A stretch of 64,000 nucleotides of DNA from Lachnospiraceae bacterium MA2020 (GTDB lineage: Bacteria; Bacillota; Clostridia; Lachnospirales; Lachnospiraceae), in contig JQKK01000005.1 in assembly GCA_000746015.1 (NCBI GenBank), positions 1 through 64,000 on the forward strand, in the 5' to 3' direction. Of this stretch, positions 30,705 through 39,323 are shown piece by piece. The notes beneath the pieces are model-generated. The model searched no databases, was not told the origin of the DNA, and saw only the letters and a list, made by a program, of their open reading frames with translations. Position 1 is the stretch's first letter. Each line of letters begins with the position of its first letter. Both the position numbers and the translations under genes were made by a program.

Positions 30705-31554
30705 ATGAAATACGAAGATAGTAGAAGTTTCATTGTCAAAAATTCATCCTTTTAAGAATCATCCATTCAAAGTTATTAATGATGAATCTATGAAAAATAT
30801 GATTGAAAGTATAAAACGATATGGTGTTATAACTCCGATAATACTGCGCCCAAGAGAAGAAGGTGGATATGAATTGATTTCAGGTCATCGAAGGGTATAT
30901 GCATCAAATCTTGCAGAAAAGGAAAAAATTCCTGCAATTATAAGAGAACTTGATAATGATGCATCAGTAATTTTGATGGTCGATTCAAATTTGCAAAGAG
31001 AGAATATTCTGCCAAGTGAAAAAGCTTTTGCACTTAAAATGAAGATGGAAGCAATGAAAAGCCAAGGAAAAAAACGATATAAGACCTCCCGACAAATTGT
31101 CGGAAAGTTGGAAGTGGCTGAAATTATAGGACATGATATGGGTGAAAGTGGACGTCAAATTCAGCGCTATATACGCCTTACAAATCTTTCTCGAGAATTA
31201 TTAGATATGGTTGATAACAATGTCATTTCATTTAATCCAGCAGTTGAGCTTTCTTACCTGAAACCGGAAGAGCAAAAAGCATTTATTGAAGCTATGGATT
31301 ATGGTCAGGCTTCTCCTTCGCTTTCGCAATCACAAAGAATAAAGAAACTATCTCAGGAAGGTAAATGTACGCTTGAAGCTTTGTGTGCCATCATGAACGA
31401 AGAAAAGAAGTCGAATATTGAACGAATTACTTTAAAAAATGATATGCTAAGGAAATATTTTCCAAAGAGTTATACGCCAAGGCAAATGGAAGATACTATA
31501 ATTAAGCTCTTAGAACAGTGGAAGAAACAATGTAACAGGGAACAACGTTTATAA
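30705..31554 (+). CDS. ParB-like nuclease-fold/HTH protein of mobile-element type, apparent 5' frameshift
   Basis: The open frame runs from TTG 30733 (273 residues): a ParB N-domain (GVITPIILRPREEGGYELISGHRRVYAS, then NLQRENILPSEKAFALKMKM), a central HTH region and a basic C-terminus. Such proteins are common on plasmids and integrative elements, distinct from chromosomal Spo0J. In-frame codons just before the TTG read T-K-I-V-E-V-S, matching the usual start of this family. ATG 30705 with AAAGG upstream is well placed but one base out of frame; removing one A from ATGAAATACG would give MNTKIVEVSLSKIHPF. So a one-base insertion, or initiation at the internal TTG, must be assumed. No ParA partner is adjacent. 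Confidence 0.75.
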
Positions 31555-31591
31555 ATCTTACAGGAAACTTAAGATAGAGCAATCTTTTTTA

Positions 31592-31621
31592 TTGACATTT
31601 TTATGTCGGAATTGATAAATT
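31592..31621 (+). promoter_or_regulatory. Putative promoter of the HpaII-like gene, with inverted repeat
   Basis: TTGACA (31592-31597), 18-bp spacer, TAAATT (31616-31621). A GACAT-N4-ATGTC inverted repeat (31594-31607) overlaps the -35 hexamer and could be an operator. Confidence 0.45.
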
Positions 31622-31644
31622 TAATGTGTGAAGGTGGTGGTGTT

Positions 31645-32451
31645 ATGAACAGAATTATTGATAAATTATCCTTTAATATACTGAATGAGGAGTCATTTTT
31701 GGATGGAATTTATTTAACTAGATTTGCAGTGCCATCATCAAACTTTAACGAAAAAAGATTAAAATATTATGATACAAATATGGGCATAAATCAGGAGATG
31801 GGATTCAGTATTAAGTCATATTCAGGTGAACCGCCGACTCTGTTGAATGCATCGCCTGCAACCAATTTTCAGTTTGAGGTTACGGGATTGGATGAATCTC
31901 TAGTAGATACCATAAATTCGATATCGACCAGAGAGAAAATTCGCGATCGAATAAAGGCTATTTATGATAATGGTGGCGAATTAAAGTTTGCAAAAACAAT
32001 TAATACTGTGTTTTCAGGAAATATGATGATGATCGACAGTCGTATGGAGGAAATCATCTCAGATTTGCTTTTGAATTTTTTTAAGACAAATGAAATGGAT
32101 TTTCTGAAAATTATTGAATACTTAGAGCAGGAAAATCCGCTCGGCTATCCGAGAAGTGGATTCTATGAACATAAGGTCAAACAGTTCTTATGTGCGAAGG
32201 CGTTAGGAATGGATCCGTCCAAAGAATGGAACGGTATTGATGAGGCTAACGGAGGCTATATAGTTGTTAAGTCTGATGGAGAGGTTGTAGCATTCCATCT
32301 TTACAACAGGAATCAGTTTGAACAGTATCTTCTTGATAATACAAAACTTGAAAGAGGATCAACTTCAAGACATGATTATGCATCGATTTATAAAGAAGGA
32401 TCCAAACTGTTTATTAACTTGAATCTTCAGATAAGATTCAAGAAGAGATGA
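31645..32451 (+). CDS. HpaII-family restriction endonuclease, N-terminally truncated
   Basis: From ATG 31645, 268 residues. Residues 53-80 (GFSIKSYSGEPPTLLNAS, then TNFQFEVTG) and the C-terminus (ANGGYIVVKSDGEVVAFHLYN, STSRHDYASIYKEG, LNLQIRF) match the HpaII family (PF09561), whose prototype cleaves CCGG. Family members are about 350 residues; the N-terminal ~90 residues, normally containing a GNKGEWSE-like segment, are absent, and only 90 bases separate this gene from the upstream gene. No methyltransferase gene is nearby. It is therefore probably a remnant or a domain reused without modification. An in-frame ATG at 31603 lacks a good ribosome site. Confidence 0.75.
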   Translation: MNRIIDKLSFNILNEESFLDGIYLTRFAVPSSNFNEKRLKYYDTNMGINQEMGFSIKSYSGEPPTLLNASPATNFQFEVTGLDESLVDTINSISTREKIRDRIKAIYDNGGELKFAKTINTVFSGNMMMIDSRMEEIISDLLLNFFKTNEMDFLKIIEYLEQENPLGYPRSGFYEHKVKQFLCAKALGMDPSKEWNGIDEANGGYIVVKSDGEVVAFHLYNRNQFEQYLLDNTKLERGSTSRHDYASIYKEGSKLFINLNLQIRFKKR

Positions 32452-32528
32452 TTTCTTTCGAATGATATTTACATTATATGGTGTTATCTAAATAGTAAAA
32501 TAGCAATTTGTATCGGGGGATATCGAAT

Positions 32529-33239
32529 ATGCAGGAATATTTTTTGAAAGAAAGTTATTGTAAATATCTTAGAGATGTAAGAAAACTCAAGGAATCTTCT
32601 GTAAAACATTACTTGGATGCAATTCAGTATATTTCGAAATATCTTAAAAATATGGGATGCCTGACGGATTCATTATATGAAGTTTTTGATATTTCTACGT
32701 TGGATGATCTAAAGCAAATTTTGCGGAATGACGTTGAATTCAAATCTTTGGATAAAAGAGGTCATCAGATGTATTCCTCTGGCTTCAATAATTATTATCG
32801 TTTTGCGTGTGGAGACGAGTTACATAATCAAGCCGATATAATAAAACTCGATGTAGCTGTAAAAAGACCAGCTAAACAAGAAAATGTTCAGGAATCTTGG
32901 AGGCGGTCTTCTATAGTAAAACAACAAGTTTTGAGAGCAGCGGAATACAAATGCGAGTACGATGAAAGACATCAAACTTTTATTGCAAAATCGAATGGTT
33001 TCCCTTATATGGAAGGACATCATGCAATTCCCATAAGCAGACAGGGCGAGTTTCAGAATAGTCTTGATATATACGCAAACGTAATATGTTTATGTCCTAT
33101 ATGTCATAGGCTGCTGCATTATGGACAAGTTGATGCTAAAGAAAATGTGCTGAATAAACTTTATTATCAAAGAGCGGATCGTCTCGCTATTAGTGGAATC
33201 AGGGTTAGCTTGGAGCAGTTTAAAAACTTTGCTATATAA
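32529..33239 (+). CDS. HNH endonuclease with integrase-like N-terminal domain
   Basis: 236 residues from ATG 32529 (GGGGGA upstream). Residues ~5-60 (YLRDVRKLKESSVKHYLDAIQYISKYL) resemble the DNA-binding SAM-like domain of tyrosine integrases, but no integrase catalytic domain follows. Residues 140-200 form an HNH/zinc-ribbon nuclease: C142, HH 164-165, N184, C189-P-I-C192-H193, H197. Similar fusions occur in restriction-type nucleases. The stop is 21 bases before the SAP-domain gene, starting a tight four-gene cluster. Confidence 0.75.
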   Translation: MQEYFLKESYCKYLRDVRKLKESSVKHYLDAIQYISKYLKNMGCLTDSLYEVFDISTLDDLKQILRNDVEFKSLDKRGHQMYSSGFNNYYRFACGDELHNQADIIKLDVAVKRPAKQENVQESWRRSSIVKQQVLRAAEYKCEYDERHQTFIAKSNGFPYMEGHHAIPISRQGEFQNSLDIYANVICLCPICHRLLHYGQVDAKENVLNKLYYQRADRLAISGIRVSLEQFKNFAI

Positions 33240-33260
33240 GAATTGATGAGGGGAATAGCT

Positions 33261-34262
33261 ATGGGATTATTTGATTTATTTCGTAAAGGTACGTCATTAA
33301 AGCAGAATGACAAAAATGTGAGCATCAGCTTTTCAATGCCATCTTCAAAAGATATAGAACAACAGGCAAGTATAGACGCTGAAAAAATAGCAAGAATGAA
33401 TGCTGCGTGTAGGAAGAGTGAACATGGATTGTCAGTATCTCAAATATTGCTTTTAGAATACTGTAAAAAAGGCAAGTATCCTAATCCAGAAGGAGGATAT
33501 CCACGCTTTTGGTATTATGATTATGGCTTAAAAAATGTTGGAGAAGAACTAAAGAAACTTGCCGAAGAAGGATTTATTAGATTTTCATCACCTAAAGAGA
33601 TACTATCAACAATAAAAGTAGATCAGCTTAAAGAAATATTGCACAGGCTAAATTTACCGGCAAATGGAAAGAAGGCTGAGCTTGTGGAAAGAATTAAAGG
33701 TAATGCTGATGATGAATTTCTTAAGCATTATGTTAATTCTGACAAATATATACTAACTGAATTTGGAGAAAAAGAACTTGAAGAAAATGAATATATTTCC
33801 TATCTTCATTCGCATAAATATCCAGAAATATCAATATGGGATGTGAATAAAAATTCAAATTTGAAACATTGGAGAGATTATATCTGGGGAAGATTTAATA
33901 AGTGTTCTATTGAATATGCATCAAAAGGTCAATGGGGATTATATAGGAATGTTCGTTTTTCAATGGCTGAATTTTTGTTTGACGAGGCAAAATATTTAGA
34001 CGCTTTTGCAATGTATGGTGAAGTTTGTTTTTATGATGTTAATGGAGCTGATGTTTATATTGACTATGATGATCCAGCGGATTTATTGATTGAAGGCATA
34101 CTCACAAGAATGAAAAAAGCAGTAAAAGAAGGAAACATTTCAGATGAGAAGCAGAGGGAAATTCTATTAAAACGAGTAGAATCATGTCAACCTGTTAAGC
34201 GGCGTGTGCAACAAGGAAAAATGACTGAATTAATTCTATGTAAAATGCAAAAACAGAATTAG
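33261..34262 (+). CDS. SAP-domain protein of unknown function
   Basis: 333 residues from ATG 33261 (GAGGGGAAT upstream). Residues ~117-148 (TIKVDQLKEILHRLNLPANGKKAELVERI) form a SAP motif, a helix-extension-helix module that binds DNA. The N-terminal ~30 residues are polar, and the C-terminal half (~200-330) is unrecognised, with a helical, TPR-like look. No enzyme motif is visible. Neighbouring nuclease genes suggest a DNA-binding helper; this is inference. Confidence 0.7.
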   Translation: MGLFDLFRKGTSLKQNDKNVSISFSMPSSKDIEQQASIDAEKIARMNAACRKSEHGLSVSQILLLEYCKKGKYPNPEGGYPRFWYYDYGLKNVGEELKKLAEEGFIRFSSPKEILSTIKVDQLKEILHRLNLPANGKKAELVERIKGNADDEFLKHYVNSDKYILTEFGEKELEENEYISYLHSHKYPEISIWDVNKNSNLKHWRDYIWGRFNKCSIEYASKGQWGLYRNVRFSMAEFLFDEAKYLDAFAMYGEVCFYDVNGADVYIDYDDPADLLIEGILTRMKKAVKEGNISDEKQREILLKRVESCQPVKRRVQQGKMTELILCKMQKQN

Positions 34263-34302
34263 ATACGTCGTAATATTGTACATTGGAGAGTGAATGTGAT
34301 AA

Positions 34303-35532
34303 ATGAAACCTTTTCAAGAATATGATTTACAGAATGTTCTATCAAATCAGTATTCAAATATTAATAAAAAAATAGAAGAATTTACAAATGAAGAAATAAT
34401 GGCTAACGATATAGATTTACTGGCAGAAAATTTATATCAAGAGTTTTTCATTGAACAGGTAGTAATCGGAACTGAAGATTTTTCAAAGAGGAAGATTGAA
34501 CAGACTAAAATACAAAGATATGTCGAGCGAATTATTGTGGGATCCTCTCGCTCTGAATACATTGATATCGATGGGATACAGGCTTATTTCTATTATCCAT
34601 TTTATGGTGATGTAAAATTATTTTATTGTCATGCATCTATTTTTTATTTAGGCGGGTATCCTGAAATAGAGATAAAAGATAGCTGTGTTGAAATAAAGGT
34701 TGAATTAACTATAAGCGAAACCAAACACGAAGGTGCGAGTGATAGAATCTTCGCGCAAGCTGAAAGTGAGATAAAAGAGATTAGGGCAGGTATCGACAAT
34801 ATTAATGCAAGTATCAACGCATATAATAAAGATCTTAGAATAAACATAAAAAATATGTTATTGCAGAAAAAGGAAAAAATACAGTGTTTCTTTGATATTG
34901 CTAAAGCGTTAGAGGTTCCGATCGAAAAAAAAGAATATTCCCAAAAACACGTTAAAATAGAACGTAGAATAATTCCGATAGCTCACAACTATAGTCGTGA
35001 AGATTATTATTGTATATCTGAAGACGATTACAAGAATATATTGGAGACTATAAAACATACAGGTTCAACGTATGAATGTACGCCATTTTCATATAGAAAT
35101 ATGCAGGAAGAAGATTTAAGAAATACTTTGTTGGCTGCATTGAATGCTATATATAAAGGTGGGGCAAGTGGGGAAACTTTTCGAGGTAAAGGAAAAACGG
35201 ACATTTGTATTGAACGGGAAAACAGAGCGGCATTTGTGGCTGAGTGTAAAATGTGGACTGGTCCTAATTCTGTTAATAAAGCAATTGAACAATTGGACAG
35301 TTATCTGACATGGAGAGATTGTAAAACAGCATTGATCTATTTTGTACGGAAAAAAGGATTTATAAAAATAACCGAGAAGGCAAAAGATGCACTGCAATTA
35401 AGTGAAAACATAAAAAAAGTAACAGAAATGGATAAAAATGAATTTGCGTGTACGTATTTGTCTAAATCAAATCCTGGGCAGTTTGTTAAGATTCGAGTCA
35501 TGTTATTTAATATGGACTATGATGTTACATGA
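34303..35532 (+). CDS. PD-(D/E)XK nuclease-like protein
   Basis: 409 residues. The C-terminal region (~270-370) has a restriction-endonuclease-fold signature: E291 in GASGETFRGKGKTD, D300, and E314-C-K316 in FVAECKMWTG, followed by a helical NKAIEQLDSYLTWRDCKTALIYFV. This is the usual E...D...E-x-K arrangement of PD-(D/E)XK enzymes. The N-terminal ~220 residues are unrecognised, with a possible coiled coil (~145-195). It follows the SAP gene by 40 bases. Cleavage specificity is unknown. Confidence 0.7.
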   Translation: MKPFQEYDLQNVLSNQYSNINKKIEEFTNEEIMANDIDLLAENLYQEFFIEQVVIGTEDFSKRKIEQTKIQRYVERIIVGSSRSEYIDIDGIQAYFYYPFYGDVKLFYCHASIFYLGGYPEIEIKDSCVEIKVELTISETKHEGASDRIFAQAESEIKEIRAGIDNINASINAYNKDLRINIKNMLLQKKEKIQCFFDIAKALEVPIEKKEYSQKHVKIERRIIPIAHNYSREDYYCISEDDYKNILETIKHTGSTYECTPFSYRNMQEEDLRNTLLAALNAIYKGGASGETFRGKGKTDICIERENRAAFVAECKMWTGPNSVNKAIEQLDSYLTWRDCKTALIYFVRKKGFIKITEKAKDALQLSENIKKVTEMDKNEFACTYLSKSNPGQFVKIRVMLFNMDYDVT

Positions 35533-35550
35533 TATATTGGATAAATAGTT

Positions 35551-36207
35551 ATGATTAAACGTTTCAACGAATTAAATGGATTATATATTGAGAAAATATA
35601 CGGTCAGGAACGACTCGCTTATGCCATGTCAGATTCAAGTGATCTATATGATCTTATAGAGTTTGCAGAGCGCGGAGGATACCAGGGTTCCATCATAAAG
35701 TTCTATGATCTTAAGAGCGGAGCGGTTTATACACCCTTTGAGAAGAAAAGGGATGTTATGTATGGAAGACCGGTATTTTCCGAAGGTTTCTATTATTTCC
35801 TTCAGGCGGATTATGCTATGAAGAGTGTTACATTGTATAAATATCTTCCGGAAAAAATCCTTGAAGCGGTCACGGAATTCAATATAAAAGAAGTGAATCT
35901 GTATAATCTCATGATTATTGGAGAGAAGATACATGTTATCAGCCAGGATGGTAACGAGTTTAAGTGTTATTATCCTGAGAAGATAACATTGCCGCTTGGA
36001 ACTCATGATTCTGTCACATTGATTTCAGAGGACAGGATTTATATTGAATCATGGGTTGAAGAAGGCTGGGATGATGCTAAGGACTGCGCGTCCGATGACT
36101 ATAAGTACTACGATAAGGTTATTATAAAAGATTTTGCAGGAAATATTATTTCTGAAGAAGTAGGATCAATATACCAGGCTGATGATGGAACATATTGGAT
36201 AGCATGA
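35551..36207 (+). CDS. Conserved-looking protein of unknown function
   Basis: 218 residues, acidic, rich in Tyr and beta-type segments (YQGSIIKFYDLKSGAVYTPF, SEGFYYFLQADYAM), no signal peptide, membrane segment or catalytic motif. The repeating strand pattern could be part of a beta-propeller. I do not recognise a family. It follows the nuclease-like gene by 18 bases, so it is probably in the same transcript. Confidence 0.6.
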   Translation: MIKRFNELNGLYIEKIYGQERLAYAMSDSSDLYDLIEFAERGGYQGSIIKFYDLKSGAVYTPFEKKRDVMYGRPVFSEGFYYFLQADYAMKSVTLYKYLPEKILEAVTEFNIKEVNLYNLMIIGEKIHVISQDGNEFKCYYPEKITLPLGTHDSVTLISEDRIYIESWVEEGWDDAKDCASDDYKYYDKVIIKDFAGNIISEEVGSIYQADDGTYWIA

Positions 36208-36277
36208 TGTATCATATGATGCTTTAAGTTTGGAAAATGAGATTTTTCCGACAGTGTTGGCAAAATTCATGCTGCGT

Positions 36278-36309
36278 CGATGCTCCCGACATTAATGTCG
36301 GGAGCATCG
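36278..36309. repeat. 32-bp perfect palindrome
   Basis: CGATGCTCCCGACATT is directly followed by its exact reverse complement, with no loop and no adjacent T run, so it is not a typical terminator. An imperfect relative, CCGACAGTGTTGG, lies just upstream at 36248-36260. It could be a protein-binding, partition or recombination site. Confidence 0.8.
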
Positions 36310-36393
36310 TGAGAATTCCATCTGTTTAAGGAATAATGCGTGATTTCAAGGAAATAAACAAGATAATTATCGAAAGTGTGGTGATTTCAGTTC

Positions 36394-37869
36394 ATGAATA
36401 TAGAAGATATAATGCTCGGTGAATCCAAGAATGTAGAGTTCAAAGTTACTCTTCCGGACAAATCGGAGAAGTATATGAAGTCTGTAATCGCATTTGCAAA
36501 TTCACAGGGCGGTAAGATTATTATTGGCGTTGATGACAAGACGCATGAAATTGTCGGAGTCGATAATGAAGTTATTTTCAAAATGATGGACAGCATTGCT
36601 AACTCTGTTGCAGATCTGTGTGAACCACAGATTGTTCCGGATATTGAGCCGCAGACTATAGATGGAAAAAATGTTATTGTCATAACAGTAGAAGCCGGTA
36701 AAAACAGACCTTATTATCTGAAATCAAAGGGAAAAGAAAACGGAACTTATATCCGGACTGCAGGAACATCAAGACCTGCGCATCCCTATAAGATCACTGA
36801 ACTTGAAATGGAAGGTAAGAGAATTTACTGGGATGAGCTTGTCTGCATAGGATATAAAGTTACTGACGATGCTATTCAGAAACTGTGCAGGGATATCGAA
36901 AAGTACCGTAAAGAAATGAAGCTGCCTCATAGGGAAATGACTGCTACACAGCTTGTGAACTGGAAGCTGCTAAAAGAAGAGGACGATAATCTCCTCGCAA
37001 GTAATGCGTTTGTCTTGCTTACATCGGATTATTTTCAGTTTTCTAAAATTCAGTGTGCGGTGTTCAAGGGAACTACAAGGAATGTTTTCGTTGATAAAAG
37101 AGAATATACAGGACCCTTGTATGAGCAGATAGAAGAAGCGGTGAACTTCGTCCTTCGTAATATTCATCTTGGTGCGAAGATTAACGGAATAATCCGACAG
37201 GAAACATACGAACTTCCGATAGAGGCTATCAGAGAGATGATTGTAAATGCAGTATGTCATAGAAATTTCAATGATGAATCCTGCGTTCAGGTTGCTATCT
37301 ATGATGACAGACTTGAAGTGACATCTCCGGGTGGTTTATATTTCGGACTGACAATGGAGCAGATATTAACAGGTCATTCCAAGCTCAGGAACAGAACAAT
37401 AGCAAATCTGTTTGCTCAGATGGGTATCGTAGAGTCTTGGGGAACAGGTATTGGAAAAATCGTATCTGCTGCAGCGGAGAATGGACTTAAGAAACCTGAG
37501 TTTATTCTTATAGATGATATGTTCCGGATTAACTTATATAGGAATACAGATATCAGCGTCGGAGATAACGTCGGAGATAATGTCGGAGATAGCGTCGGAG
37601 ATAATGTCGGAGATAGCACCGGAGATACATCAGAGACAGTTCCGAAAACAGTCAATAATAGTGATTTTTGTTTAAGTGAAACGCAAAAAAATATATTGAA
37701 GCTAATAGAGGCTGACAATAGTATGTCCGCAAATAACATAGCGGAAGAACTTGGAATTTCAAGCAGAAATGTGGAAAGAAACATAAAGAAATTAAAGGAG
37801 ACAGGACTATTAGAGAGAATAGGTTCTCCTAAAAAAGGACACTGGCAGATATTAAAGTCGTGGAAATAA
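36394..37869 (+). CDS. AlbA_2 / GHKL-type ATPase transcriptional regulator-like protein
   Basis: 491 residues. The N-terminal AlbA_2 (Schlafen-like) domain begins GESKNVEFKVTLPDKSEKYMKSVIAFANSQGG. The middle has the HATPase_c_4 region (ELPIEAIREMIVNAVCHRNF, then VESWGTGIGKI). A low-complexity VGDN tetrapeptide repeat (~388-408) joins it to a C-terminal winged helix (SANNIAEELGISSRNVERNIKKL). Such proteins are often annotated as RecG-like or putative transcriptional regulators; many lie in mobile or defence regions. The real function is unknown. The ribosome site before the ATG is weak. Confidence 0.8.
   Translation: MNIEDIMLGESKNVEFKVTLPDKSEKYMKSVIAFANSQGGKIIIGVDDKTHEIVGVDNEVIFKMMDSIANSVADLCEPQIVPDIEPQTIDGKNVIVITVEAGKNRPYYLKSKGKENGTYIRTAGTSRPAHPYKITELEMEGKRIYWDELVCIGYKVTDDAIQKLCRDIEKYRKEMKLPHREMTATQLVNWKLLKEEDDNLLASNAFVLLTSDYFQFSKIQCAVFKGTTRNVFVDKREYTGPLYEQIEEAVNFVLRNIHLGAKINGIIRQETYELPIEAIREMIVNAVCHRNFNDESCVQVAIYDDRLEVTSPGGLYFGLTMEQILTGHSKLRNRTIANLFAQMGIVESWGTGIGKIVSAAAENGLKKPEFILIDDMFRINLYRNTDISVGDNVGDNVGDSVGDNVGDSTGDTSETVPKTVNNSDFCLSETQKNILKLIEADNSMSANNIAEELGISSRNVERNIKKLKETGLLERIGSPKKGHWQILKSWK
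37558..37629 (+). repeat. 12-bp tandem repeats encoding VGDN
   Basis: Five copies of a GTCGGAGATAAC-like unit plus one degenerate copy, in frame with the AlbA_2 protein. Unit length is a multiple of three, so copy-number change would alter linker length only. Confidence 0.9.
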
Positions 37870-37915
37870 GCATTTTCGAAGGGCAAATTTATTATTATAG
37901 CTAGAGGATGGTGTC

Positions 37916-38356
37916 ATGAAAAAGATGAATAAAACTATTAAGTTAATTTTGATGGTATTAATTGTTTGTGGGCTATATGGTTGTGGCCATGGAAATAAAA
38001 TCGAATTAAAACAAAATGATGATATGACGGAATACAAATTTACGGAAAATGATGAGCTTGGCTGCATGCAGATCGAATTAGATGGAAAGGTCTATTTACC
38101 TTATGCGCCGGCATCAGTTGATCAATGTGATAAATTGATCGGGTATTTCAGTGACGATCAGGGGTTAAAATACTATGTTCTTTCATACAAGGGTGCTGAC
38201 CAGGATAAATGGATCATCGATTGCTATGGAGAGAACGGAGACACTTTAAATGGTCATAATATCGGAATGATATATAGAGAGAAAAGTGTAAATGAAATCC
38301 CCGATTGCATAAAAGAGAATTCAGAATATGAATGGAACGAAGGTATGCACAGGTAA
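37916..38356 (+). CDS. Small lipoprotein of unknown function
   Basis: 146 residues. A lysine-rich N-terminus and hydrophobic stretch end in the lipobox LYGC (Cys at 23), so it should be lipid-anchored outside the cell. The rest is soluble, acidic, with repeated Tyr and Gly-Asp motifs; no known domain recognised. GAGGATGG precedes the ATG. It lies 46 bases after the AlbA_2 gene. Confidence 0.65.
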   Translation: MKKMNKTIKLILMVLIVCGLYGCGHGNKIELKQNDDMTEYKFTENDELGCMQIELDGKVYLPYAPASVDQCDKLIGYFSDDQGLKYYVLSYKGADQDKWIIDCYGENGDTLNGHNIGMIYREKSVNEIPDCIKENSEYEWNEGMHR

Positions 38357-38396
38357 ATATAATGTTGTAAAATATTGGGTAGCATAGGATCTGTTA

Positions 38397-39290
38397 TTAA
38401 AACAGATCCAACATGCTATCCAAATATATTTCTTCCCTTACGATAAGCTGATATTCAGGCTTAGTCATATAATAGAGCAAAAATTCCAGGATAAGTGCGC
38501 TGCCTAAGCCACGTCCCTCTATTTTGAAATTGCTAAATCCATTTGGGACGTAAACATTTTGAATGTCGCCTATTCCAATAAATCCGGGATTTTTCATAGC
38601 GTCTGAAAATCTATAACCTCTACTGGCTGTCGGAGAAACACAGATATGATCGGCACAGTCTTCTCCGAGGCTTTTCCTGCTTACATTTTCGTAGCATTTT
38701 TTCCTGTCATAGCATCCAAACCAGCAACATTCATTGCATAAAAATTCTACTTTATTCTTTTGTTCAGCAGACAGAGAATTAAGTCTCTCGAATTCCTTAT
38801 TGAGTCTGAAATCAGGTACGACATAACTGAAATCTTTACGGTTCAATTCTGTCTCAAACTCAGAAAAATCAGTAATGACTTTGGTCGTTGAAGAAACAAA
38901 GTAAAATTTCGGATACTTTTCCTTCAGATAATCGAGCAATAGATCAGAATGAACTATAACTCCATTTGTGACATTACAGCTATTTTCAAATAAAGCACAG
39001 AGCGTATTGCATCTCTTATCTGCAAGATGCTCTCGGGTAAGCATGGAATTGCTGAAGGTAAGGCGTGCTGATATTGTATATTTTTTCATCAATTCAGCCA
39101 CATCTTCGGGATTTTCTTCACCGAAACCTACACGTCCTCCACCCCATATACAGTCACAAGGCGCTCCATAGATCGAGCCAATTTCACACCAGTCATAGAA
39201 GTATTCTCTGTGATCGCGATAGATCGGGAGAAATGCATTATACAATTCGAAAAACTCAAATAATCCGGGAAGGTGATAATATATTTTCAA
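38397..39290 (-). CDS. Peptidase U32-like protein (uncertain)
   Basis: 297 residues, cytoplasmic. The alternating strand-helix pattern, with ISARLTFSNSMLTREHL, VIVHSDLLLDYLKEKYPKF and FVSSTTKVITD, resembles the TIM-barrel of U32-type proteins. A cysteine cluster (CNECCWFGCYDRKKC) could bind a metal or Fe-S cluster, as in some U32 relatives. The substrate is unknown and the family assignment is from pattern memory only. It is transcribed toward the accessory region from a start next to the structured element at 39320-39560. Confidence 0.5.
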   Translation of the reverse strand: MKIYYHLPGLFEFFELYNAFLPIYRDHREYFYDWCEIGSIYGAPCDCIWGGGRVGFGEENPEDVAELMKKYTISARLTFSNSMLTREHLADKRCNTLCALFENSCNVTNGVIVHSDLLLDYLKEKYPKFYFVSSTTKVITDFSEFETELNRKDFSYVVPDFRLNKEFERLNSLSAEQKNKVEFLCNECCWFGCYDRKKCYENVSRKSLGEDCADHICVSPTASRGYRFSDAMKNPGFIGIGDIQNVYVPNGFSNFKIEGRGLGSALILEFLLYYMTKPEYQLIVREEIYLDSMLDLF

Positions 39291-39323
39291 TGTTATATTC
39301 CTTTTTATTAAATTTATATATTA

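Noticed and set aside
37558-37629. CRISPR array
   Set aside because: The 12-bp units are contiguous and coding, without spacers; no cas genes are present. No CRISPR array was found anywhere in the window.
37416-37886. 156-codon minus-strand open frame rich in LSPT repeats
   Set aside because: It is the antisense of the VGDN repeats of the AlbA_2 gene, so low complexity is inherited from the real coding strand.
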